Part shown: piece after piece, positions 53,170 through 59,344 of the stretch
Layout: each line of letters opens with the position of its first letter
Position numbering within the stretch: position 1 is the first letter of the stretch
NCBI GenBank assembly: GCA_964645285.1
Contig: CAZYDR010000007.1
Span: 1-59,344, forward strand
DNA: 59,344 bases
Origin: JAYZAP01 sp964645285
Lineage (GTDB): Bacteria > Pseudomonadota > Alphaproteobacteria > JAAXGF01
Reading direction: 5' to 3'
Made by a program: the position numbers and the translations under genes
The notes under the pieces: model-generated
Told to the model about the DNA's origin: nothing
The model's input: only the letters and a program-made list of their open reading frames with translations
Database searches by the model: none

Positions 53170-54000
53170 CTAATCTGATTTCGAGAAATATCGCGACAGT
53201 TCGGCGAAACCGATGACGTCGTCGGCAAAGTCGAAGGTTCCGCTCGTGGCGATTTCCTTGGCGACGCGGATAAACTCGCCGTAGGCGGCGCGGGCAAATA
53301 TGGCGCCGACACTGATTCTCTTAACCCCGGCATCGGCCAACTCGGCGACACCGAACCCGGCCCTGGATGCCTCCATCACCACATTGACCGGCTGCTTGAT
53401 CTCGGTACAGACTGCGCGGATGTCGTCGAGGGTTGTCAGGCCGGGGGCGTAAAGCATATCTGCGCCGGTAGCCTCGAAGGCCTTGAGCCGCTTAATGGCA
53501 TCGCCGAGGTCAGGATTGCCCCGGAGAAAATTCTCCGACCGCGCCGTTAAGGTGAAATCGAAGGGCAGGACCCGGGCGGCCTCGACCGCTGCGGCAATAC
53601 ATTCCACCGCATGGTCGAAACCATAGATCGGTCGATCCCGGTCACCGCTGTAGTCTTCGATGGAACAACCGACCAGCCCGGTTTCGGCAGCCGACTGGAT
53701 AGTTTCGGCAACGGCTTCGGGGCTGTCGCCGAAGCCTTGTTCCAGGTCCGCCGACACGGGTAGACCAGTCGTCGAAACGATGTTCCGGAAATGGTCGAGT
53801 GTCTGTTTCGGGGTGACGGCACCATCGGTCAGGCCAAGCGCGAAAGCCATCCCGGCGCTGGTTGTCGCCAGGGCTTCGAACCCCATAGACTCGAGAATTC
53901 GCGCGCTGCCCACATCCCGGGGGTTGGGAATGACGAAGACGCCATCGCGATCATGCAATTTCTTGAACGCCGTGGCCTTGGTTTGTTGATTGACTGTCAT
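53170..54000 (-). CDS. Isocitrate lyase/PEP mutase family protein
   Basis: A 276-residue (beta/alpha)8 enzyme of the PEP mutase/isocitrate lyase superfamily. The segments VIPNPRDVGSARILESMGF, VSADLEQGFGDSPEAV (metal-binding acidic residues) and CSIEDYSGD fit; the isocitrate-lyase KKCGH motif is absent. Members cleave or rearrange C-C or C-P bonds of small 2-oxoacids (oxaloacetate decarboxylase, methylisocitrate-type lyases). It is inserted in opposite orientation between GST genes and divergent from the Cys/Met PLP gene. Confidence 0.85.
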   Translation of the reverse strand: MTVNQQTKATAFKKLHDRDGVFVIPNPRDVGSARILESMGFEALATTSAGMAFALGLTDGAVTPKQTLDHFRNIVSTTGLPVSADLEQGFGDSPEAVAETIQSAAETGLVGCSIEDYSGDRDRPIYGFDHAVECIAAAVEAARVLPFDFTLTARSENFLRGNPDLGDAIKRLKAFEATGADMLYAPGLTTLDDIRAVCTEIKQPVNVVMEASRAGFGVAELADAGVKRISVGAIFARAAYGEFIRVAKEIATSGTFDFADDVIGFAELSRYFSKSD

Positions 54001-54113
54001 GGTCCTGCCTTCCCGGTCGCCGATAAAGATGTGATGTTAGTCCCGAACGGTTGGCTAGCGCCACGGCGCTCTGCTAGGTTGCGCGCCTGTTTCCGACACC
54101 ATGCGAGTCCACC

Positions 54114-55265
54114 ATGACCGACAATTCCGACTTGAAGCCAGAGACCCTGGCCGCCCAGGCCTTGGGTTGGGACGAGCCCGCCCATCAGGGTATCGTACCG
54201 CCGATTTATCCATCCACCACCTACGCCCGTCCGGTCGACGACCAGGGCCGTTATGGTCGCATGTATGCCCGCGACAAAAACCCCGCCTTTGATCAGGCCG
54301 AGGCGCTACTCAATAGCCTTGAAGGCGGGCAGGGATGCCGGCTGTTCTCCTCGGGCATGGCTGCGGCGGCGACCGTGTTCCAGGCGCTCAGTCCCAGCGA
54401 TCATGTGGTGTTGCCTGACGTCACCTATCACGGGGTGCGGACCTGGGTGAAATCCCACGGCATGCACTGGGGTCTCGAAGTCGATTTCGTACCCAACGGC
54501 GATCTCCATGGGCTCAAGGCCGCCATGCGGCCGGGGCAGACCAAAGTGGTCTGGGTCGAAACTCCGTGTAATCCCCTATGGGACGTTGCCGACATTGCCG
54601 CCAGCGCTGCCATTGCTCATGACGCCGGCGCCCGTCTGGTGGTCGATTCCACCGCCGCCACACCGGTATTTACGCGCCCCCTAGAACTCGGCGCCAATCT
54701 GGTCATGCATGCGGCGACCAAATATCTCAACGGTCATTCCGATGTGCTGGCCGGCGCCCTGGTGACGGCACGGGAGGACGAGACGTGGGAGCGCATTACG
54801 GCTCTGCGCCACGATGCCGGGGCGGTGCTCGGGCCGTTCGAGGCGTGGCTGCTGTTGCGCGGTATGCGTACGCTCTATCTCCGGGTACGGAGCTGCTCGG
54901 TCGCGGCCCAGGCAATCGCCGAGCATTTCGAAGGCCATCCCGGGATTGAGCGGGTGCTCTACCCGGGCCTCGCCAGCCATCCCGGCCATAAAGTCGCGGC
55001 GCGCCAGATGGCAGGCGGCTTCGGCGGCATGATGTCGATCTGGGTCAAGGGCGACGCCGATGCCGCCCTGGCGGTTTCCGGCGCCTGCCGGGTGTTCAAG
55101 CGGGCGACATCGCTCGGCGGTGTCGAAAGCCTGATCGAACATCGCGCCGGCATTGAACCCCCCGACAGCCCGGTCCCCGTCAATCTGCTACGGCTTTCCA
55201 TAGGTATCGAGGACGTGGGCGACTTGATCGCCGATTTGGAACGTGGCTTGGAGGCATGCAAATGA
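54114..55265 (+). CDS. Cys/Met-metabolism PLP-dependent enzyme (cystathionine gamma-synthase family)
   Basis: A 383-residue fold-type I PLP enzyme. The phosphate-site tyrosine region GRYGRMYARDKNPAF, the LFSSGMAAAATVFQALSP stretch, and the Schiff-base lysine K203 in HAATKYLNGHSDVLAG are standard. The reaction (synthase, beta- or gamma-lyase) is not resolved by sequence. The C-terminal LGGVESLIEHRAGIEP is the family's end region. The third GST gene begins inside its last codon (ATGA overlap), suggesting that the lyase or synthase and the GST are made together, perhaps for a thiol or thioether substrate. Confidence 0.88.
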   Translation: MTDNSDLKPETLAAQALGWDEPAHQGIVPPIYPSTTYARPVDDQGRYGRMYARDKNPAFDQAEALLNSLEGGQGCRLFSSGMAAAATVFQALSPSDHVVLPDVTYHGVRTWVKSHGMHWGLEVDFVPNGDLHGLKAAMRPGQTKVVWVETPCNPLWDVADIAASAAIAHDAGARLVVDSTAATPVFTRPLELGANLVMHAATKYLNGHSDVLAGALVTAREDETWERITALRHDAGAVLGPFEAWLLLRGMRTLYLRVRSCSVAAQAIAEHFEGHPGIERVLYPGLASHPGHKVAARQMAGGFGGMMSIWVKGDADAALAVSGACRVFKRATSLGGVESLIEHRAGIEPPDSPVPVNLLRLSIGIEDVGDLIADLERGLEACK

Positions 55266-55879
55266 TTGATCTCTACACCTGGAGCACGCCGAACGGGCGC
55301 AAGGTCTCCATCATGCTCGAGGAACTGGGGCTGGAGTACACGACCCATTCGGTCAACATCGGCGCCGACGAACAGTTCGCGCCTGACTTTCTGGCGATCA
55401 GCCCGAACAAAAAAATCCCGGCCATTGTTGATCACAACGCGCCTGACGGCGGCGATCTGGCGATGTTAGAATCCAGCGCCATCCTGATTTATCTGCCGGA
55501 GAAATGCGGACGCTTCCTGCCCACAGACCTGCGCCCGCGCATGGATACCCTGCAATGGCTGATGTTCCAGATGGGCGGTGTCGGGCCGATGTTTGGTCAG
55601 GCTCACCACTTCCTACGCTTTGCCCCGGAACCGGTGCCCTATGCCAGGACCCGCTACAGCAATGAAACCCGGCGGCTCTACGGTGTCATGGACAAGCAAT
55701 TGGCGAGCACCGAATACTTGGCCGCCGGCGAATACACCATCGCCGACATAGCCACTTTCCCCTGGGCGGCGCGCCACGAGTGGCAGGAGGTCGACTTGGC
55801 CGAATTCCCCAACGTCAAATGCTGGTACGACGCCATCTGGCAACGCCCGGCAGTGAAGATCGGCTACGACGTTCCATGA
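55262..55879 (+). CDS. Glutathione S-transferase family protein, paralogue 3
   Basis: A 205-residue GST-fold protein related to the two at 51734-53159. MIDLYTWSTPNGRKVSIMLE, SPNKKIPAIVDHNAPDGG and GGVGPMFGQAHHFLRFAP align with them. The helical domain ends soon after YDAIWQRPAVKIGY, shorter than in the other two. ATG 55262 is chosen because GGAGG (55250-55254) is seven bases before it, while the in-frame ATG 55256 is too close. It overlaps the upstream PLP enzyme by four bases. Confidence 0.88.
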   Translation: MIDLYTWSTPNGRKVSIMLEELGLEYTTHSVNIGADEQFAPDFLAISPNKKIPAIVDHNAPDGGDLAMLESSAILIYLPEKCGRFLPTDLRPRMDTLQWLMFQMGGVGPMFGQAHHFLRFAPEPVPYARTRYSNETRRLYGVMDKQLASTEYLAAGEYTIADIATFPWAARHEWQEVDLAEFPNVKCWYDAIWQRPAVKIGYDVP

Positions 55880-55895
55880 AGGTGAGTCTTTGGCC

Positions 55896-56384
55896 ATGAG
55901 CCAACTGCTTGAGCGCCCGGCGGTCAGGCGTGTGCGCGACGCCCTGGCGGCGGCGGGTTCGGCAGCGGAAGTCATCGAATTGACCACGACCGCGCGCTCG
56001 GCGGAAGACGCCGCCGCCAGCGTCGGCGTTGAACTGGGCGCTATCGTCAAATCGCTGGTTTTTGCCGCCGAAGACCAGGCGGTCATGGCGCTGGTCTCCG
56101 GCGACCGGCGCTGCGACACCGAAGCGCTGGCCGACGCACTGGGCATCGCCGGCAAGATCGGCCGTGCCGATGCCGATCAGGTGAGCGACGCCACGGGCTT
56201 CACCATCGGCGGCGTGCCGCCCATCGCCCATGCCACGCCCATGCCCATGGCGATCGACGCCGCATTGGAGCGCTTCGACGTGATCTACGCCGCCGCCGGC
56301 CATCCCCATTGCGTCTTCGCTACCAGCGCCGAAGAACTCAGCCGCCTGACCGGCGCACCCGTGGTTGCCGGATTGGGCATCTAG
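55896..56384 (+). CDS. YbaK/ProX-type aminoacyl-tRNA deacylase
   Basis: A 162-residue protein of the YbaK/EbsC family, which hydrolyses mischarged tRNAs such as Cys- or Ala-tRNA(Pro). Typical segments are VELGAIVKSLVF (the conserved Lys), VMALVSGDRRCD and the signature ATGFTIGGVPPIAH, then AAAGHPHCVFATSAEEL near the end. AAGGTGAG precedes the ATG at 55896. It follows GST paralogue 3 by 16 bases in the same direction and is probably co-transcribed. Confidence 0.9.
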   Translation: MSQLLERPAVRRVRDALAAAGSAAEVIELTTTARSAEDAAASVGVELGAIVKSLVFAAEDQAVMALVSGDRRCDTEALADALGIAGKIGRADADQVSDATGFTIGGVPPIAHATPMPMAIDAALERFDVIYAAAGHPHCVFATSAEELSRLTGAPVVAGLGI

Positions 56385-56404
56385 CGATCCGGCTGTGAGT
56401 TGCG

Positions 56405-56791
56405 CTAAAAAAGCGCGAGGAAGATTAGTAGCATTCCGACCCAACTGGCGGCAAATGCCAGCGTGCGCACCCACGGAATCGCCAGAATAAGCGCCAACGT
56501 ATGGACGACGCGCGTCCAGAAAAACAGCGTCGCGCCCAGGGCCGTTGTCTCGGTGCTGATACCGGCGGCCTGTGCCACCAGCACCAACGCGGTGAACGGC
56601 ACCAGGTTTTCCACCATATTGGCGTGGGCCCGCTGGGCCCGCTGGCTCCATGCCGGCACCGCGGGTGGATTATCGGGATAGCCGACGGCGTTCACCAGGC
56701 CCCAACTCTTAATTCGCGCGAGAACGTAGGGCGCCCACATAATGGCGCACAGACCCGCACTCAATGTCAGAAAGAAAAGTTCCGTACTCAT
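56405..56791 (-). CDS. MAPEG-family membrane protein
   Basis: A 128-residue integral membrane protein with four hydrophobic segments. The family core is in RAQRAHANMVENLVPFTALV (conserved Arg/Asn for glutathione binding in eukaryotic relatives), with FFWTRVVHTLALILAIPWVR. The start MSTELFFLTLSAG at 56791 is preferred over ATG 56806. MAPEG proteins use glutathione for lipid or electrophile substrates; with the nearby GST genes a detoxification role is plausible but inferred. Confidence 0.85.
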   Translation of the reverse strand: MSTELFFLTLSAGLCAIMWAPYVLARIKSWGLVNAVGYPDNPPAVPAWSQRAQRAHANMVENLVPFTALVLVAQAAGISTETTALGATLFFWTRVVHTLALILAIPWVRTLAFAASWVGMLLIFLALF

Positions 56792-56831
56792 ATTACACCT
56801 CATCATTTGGGTTGTGATATCGGGGTTTGTC

Positions 56832-58280
56832 TCACCCCGTTAGCGTCGTCATAGTGGCGAGCGATGGTCGGCGGGCCGGGTCGTCGAGCCACGGGCGTTG
56901 GCGCTCGAGAGCGTGGGCAACGCGGAACACGGTGGGATCGTCCAAAGGACGTCCGACGATCTGCATGCCGGTGGGCAAGCCGTTATCGCTCATGCCCGAA
57001 GGCACGGCCAGCACCGGGCAGCGGCTGAACATATTGAACAGTGCCGTCATGGCGGTATCCGTATCGGTCAGGCTGTGGCCATTGATCACCAACTCGCTTT
57101 TTTGCCAGTTCTCGGCCGGCACCTCGGGGCAGGACACCGTCGGGCAGATGAAGGCATCAAAGTCTCGGAAGATCGGTCCCAGGCGGTCACGCCAGGTTTC
57201 GCCGGCCAAACGCAGGCCGCGCCTATGATCGTCGGCGGTGAAGGATTGTGCGGTATGGGCCAGTTCGGGCACATAGTCGCTGACAATGTTGCCATGTTTG
57301 TCGACCGCTTCCAGGATTTGGTCGGCGGCGGCGAACTCCTGGGCGCCGTGGGCGAGGCGGATGGTCTCGCTCAGGTCGCCGACGTCAACCTCGACATTTT
57401 CGGCGCCGGCATCGGCAAGGGTGTCGAGGGCCGCCTGGGTTTCGCGCCGCACGTCGTCGACGACCTCGTAGTGGCCGAGGTCAAAGGATACCGCAATCCT
57501 CATCCCGGCGATGCCGGGCGGTTCTGTTGGAATTGTCACCTTGCGGGCGAGTGAGGTGTGATCCAGCGGGTCTGGTCCCGCCATGATATTGGACATCAGG
57601 ACGTTGTCGGCGACGGTGCGAGTCATGGGACCGCCCTGAACATAAGGGTCGAACGACGCCCCGGCCGGCAGGGGAATGCGGCCATAGGGCGGCTTGTAGC
57701 CGACCACGCCGCATTGGCTGGCCGGTTGGCGGATCGATCCGGTGCTGTCGCCGCCGGTGGCGATGGTGGCGGCGCCGGCGGCCAAGGCGGCGGCCGAGCC
57801 ACCCGATGAACCGCCCGGCGTGGCGTCGAGGCGCCACGGGTTCCGGGTCACCCCCCAGATCCGCGAATGGGTGGTGAATAGCCAGCAGAACTCGGGACAT
57901 GAGGTGCGGGCAAACAGATTGGCGCCGGCCCGCAGCAACCGCTCGATGGCCGTGTCGGTGGTGGTGGCGATATGGTCTTTGAAGATCATCGAGCCGTTAG
58001 CCGAGCGTTGGCCGCGTACCGAGGATGAGTCCTTGACCGCCAGGGGCAGACCTTCGAGGCGGCGCGGCCGGCCACCGGGCTTGGCGTATTTGGCCTCGGC
58101 CGCTCGGGCGCGGGTCATGGCCTCGTCGAAATAACAGTCGCTCATGGGGTTGACCGTGGGGGCAACGGCTTCGGCCTGCTCGATCACCGCGCGGGTCAAA
58201 TCGACCGGCGACAGACTGCGGTCGCGGAACCGGGCGAGAGCCTCGGTGGCGGACATGTAACAGAGTTCGTCGTCGCTCAT
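56832..58280 (-). CDS. Amidase-signature enzyme
   Basis: A 482-residue amidase-signature hydrolase. The catalytic triad is Lys K83 (GLPLAVKDSSSVRG), the cis-Ser in GGSSGGSAAA (157-166) and the nucleophile S182 in GGDSTGSIRQPAS. The usual TDTGG before GSIR reads GDSTG, a variation seen in some non-GatA amidases. It is not in a gat operon and is distinct from GatA at 44289. Possible substrates are aliphatic or aryl amides, or N-carbamoyl compounds. It is monocistronic, with its start 132 bases before tRNA-Ser. Confidence 0.87.
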   Translation of the reverse strand: MSDDELCYMSATEALARFRDRSLSPVDLTRAVIEQAEAVAPTVNPMSDCYFDEAMTRARAAEAKYAKPGGRPRRLEGLPLAVKDSSSVRGQRSANGSMIFKDHIATTTDTAIERLLRAGANLFARTSCPEFCWLFTTHSRIWGVTRNPWRLDATPGGSSGGSAAALAAGAATIATGGDSTGSIRQPASQCGVVGYKPPYGRIPLPAGASFDPYVQGGPMTRTVADNVLMSNIMAGPDPLDHTSLARKVTIPTEPPGIAGMRIAVSFDLGHYEVVDDVRRETQAALDTLADAGAENVEVDVGDLSETIRLAHGAQEFAAADQILEAVDKHGNIVSDYVPELAHTAQSFTADDHRRGLRLAGETWRDRLGPIFRDFDAFICPTVSCPEVPAENWQKSELVINGHSLTDTDTAMTALFNMFSRCPVLAVPSGMSDNGLPTGMQIVGRPLDDPTVFRVAHALERQRPWLDDPARRPSLATMTTLTG

Positions 58281-58350
58281 GGCGGCCCCCGTCAGGTTGA
58301 TTGACGCGGCTCCCTTATATCAAGAACGAATGATGGAGAAACACCGGTTG

Positions 58351-58380
58351 TTGACAGCCCTAGGGGCCGCCCCTTACATA
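58351..58380 (+). promoter_or_regulatory. Promoter of tRNA-Ser
   Basis: TTGACA (58351-58356, consensus) and TACATA (58375-58380) are separated by 18 bases, and the tRNA starts at 58413. This is a good sigma-70-type arrangement and the only strong consensus promoter I see in the window. Confidence 0.65.
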
Positions 58381-58412
58381 ACCGCTCAGAGCAACGCACA
58401 CAGGTTGCGTAC

Positions 58413-58505
58413 GGTGGGGTGGCCGAGTGGCTGAAGGCGCCGGTTTGCTAAACCGGTTTAGGGTGTAAAGCCCTAACGAGGGTTCGAATCCCTCTCCCAC
58501 CGCCA
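58413..58505 (+). tRNA. tRNA-Ser (anticodon GCT)
   Basis: A class II tRNA of 93 bases, including an encoded CCA. The acceptor stem is GGTGGGG pairing with TCCCACC, followed by discriminator G and CCA. The D-arm region is GCCGAGTGGCTGAAGGC, and the anticodon stem-loop GCCGGTTTGCTAAACCGGT presents GCT (reads AGC/AGT). A long variable arm (GGGTGTAAAGCCC) and T-loop GGTTCGAATCC complete it. The 3' end is a common integration target, and an integrase fragment follows 157 bases downstream. Confidence 0.96.
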
Positions 58506-58661
58506 TCCCCATGTCTGTCACCATCCATACAAATACATTAATGTCTACTGTAATCGTTATCCAGTAACGGATACGGGTGTATGTGCGATTGCCAGAGTTT
58601 TCTGGCGTTCGTTCATATCCTGTGCTATAATATGGGTAGAAATATGGATAGAGGAGATGGT

Positions 58662-58985
58662 GTGGCGCAAAGAATCAATCGTTTATCTGCTTTGAAAGTC
58701 AAAACGGAGGCCAAGCGGGGCTTTCATGCGGATGGCGGTGGCCTGTATCTGCAAGTCAGCAAGTTTGGCACGAGATCGTGGGTGTTTCGTTTTACGCTGA
58801 ATAAACGGTCCCGCGAGATGGGACTTGGTCCCCTTCATACAGTCTCATTGGCGGAGGCAAGAGAGGAAGCCCTTAAATGCCGCCGGCTCTTGCGCGGGGG
58901 CGTTGACCCCATTGAACAGCGCAAGCTCATACGCGGGCAGGCCCAGGCTGAGGCTGTGAAGGTCCCCGACCAAAGAGGTCAATGA
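58662..58985 (+). pseudogene. Truncated tyrosine integrase (DUF4102 N-terminal domain only)
   Basis: A 107-residue frame starting at GTG 58662, five bases after a GAGGAG site, encodes only the arm-binding DUF4102 domain of P4-type integrases: VKTEAKRGFHADGGGLYLQV followed by GTRSWVFRFTLNKRSREMGL, then GLGPLHTVSLAEAREEALKC, ending near GVDPIEQRK. The core-binding and catalytic domains (R-HxxR-Y) are absent; the frame ends with VPDQRGQ. With the tRNA-Ser gene just upstream, this looks like the attL side of a decayed or rearranged integrative element. The flanking DNA is AT-richer. Confidence 0.8.
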
Positions 58986-59344
58986 GTATGGCGCTGATAC
59001 GGTCAGCACCAACCACTATAGACGGGGCTATAAAGCCCCAGAGCAGTGCGTAGCGGCTCCGTGACGAAAACTACAGGGCATCGAGCCAGTTGGCAAAACT
59101 GACGACGTATATCGCTCTGTGACAATTGTCGCTGGCGTCATCAGCGCTTGATTGCTATAATTCCTCGCACATTAGGAGTAGGGCTGTCGCCCTCGCCAAC
59201 CTGCCGACCCGGCAAGGTGGTATCCCGAAAGGGAGATGTGGCCAAGGACGGCAACTAATGGGTCCTCAAGCCAAATCAGATCGTCAGGGTTTCTCGGTTT
59301 GTCCGTGGGAGAGGCCTCAATTTTGACAGGTCCACTACATTTCT
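58986..59344. other. 359-base non-coding right edge
   Basis: No gene is supported to the end of the window. A perfect hairpin, GGGGCT-ATAA-AGCCCC (59024-59039), lies 39 bases after the integrase stop without a T-run. The base composition and lack of codon structure suggest the remains of a mobile element; I cannot match it to a family. The window edge may be an assembly break in repeated DNA. Confidence 0.4.

Noticed and set aside
59150..59344. A 66-codon frame and a possible group II intron end at the right edge
   Set aside because: The frame has no protein character, and I could not find a domain V hairpin or a reverse transcriptase fragment.

Overview
The window is 59.3 kb of GC-rich, densely coding bacterial chromosome. 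It most resembles a free-living alphaproteobacterium, possibly of Rhodospirillales type. This is inference from gene content and order: an EipB/DUF1849 envelope protein, a gatCAB operon, a clpS-clpA pair, a COG3146 acyltransferase, a TTAA-N7-TTAA (CtrA-type) motif, and the run pyrB-pyrC-plsY-dprA-topA-rnr. There is no rRNA or CRISPR. One tRNA gene (Ser-GCT) lies near the right end, followed by a truncated phage-type integrase.

Layout. 0.2-9 kb: a small secreted protein, a D,D-carboxypeptidase with a SPOR domain, an erythromycin-esterase-like hydrolase, an iron-type alcohol dehydrogenase (convergent), clpS-clpA and a fetAB-like ABC exporter. 9-14.5 kb: a cupin gene between two inverted copies of a 103-bp palindromic repeat, a COG3146 acyltransferase, a small membrane protein, a ThDP enzyme next to a RidA protein, and a broken GGDEF gene. 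14.8-20.7 kb: a plus-strand operon of eipB, a class III aminotransferase, an FAD amine oxidase, a PAP2 phosphatase and an agmatinase-type ureohydrolase. 20.7-25.1 kb: a minus-strand set of an amidohydrolase, a broken YjbR gene, a ureidoglycolate lyase, a two-domain ATC-hydrolase-like protein and a decayed caspase-like gene. 25.1-37.9 kb: housekeeping genes (sfsA, map, broken radC; an ArsR regulator with its permease; rnr, topA, broken dprA, plsY, pyrC, pyrB). 38-43.9 kb: an FAD oxidoreductase, a broken Sel1-repeat gene, an acyl-CoA dehydrogenase with a long insertion, an AEC transporter and ruvX. 44-51.4 kb: gatCAB, a Spy-like gene divergent from a MarR gene across two matched operators, an Old-Yellow-Enzyme-type Fe-S flavoprotein and an amidinotransferase-fold enzyme. 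51.7-58.3 kb: three related GST genes interleaved with a PEP-mutase-family enzyme and a Cys/Met-metabolism PLP enzyme, then a YbaK protein, a MAPEG protein and an amidase. 58.4 kb to the end: tRNA-Ser and the integrase remnant.

The metabolic theme of the accessory parts is catabolism of amines, guanidino and ureido compounds and amides: transaminase, amine oxidases, ureohydrolase, amidinotransferase, ureidoglycolate lyase, amidohydrolase and amidase, with GSTs for electrophile handling.

The most unusual general feature is the number of interrupted genes. GGDEF, caspase, yjbR, radC, dprA, the Sel1 gene and the Spy-like gene each carry a nonsense codon or frameshift although the rest of the protein is recognisable. 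In two cases (GGDEF, radC) the break sits exactly at short direct repeats, which suggests replication slippage. Sequencing or assembly error cannot be excluded from the sequence alone. I did not find a clear new multi-gene defence or mobile system. The best leads are the inverted repeats bracketing the cupin gene, the paired MarR operators, the internally duplicated ATC-hydrolase-like protein and the GST triplet.
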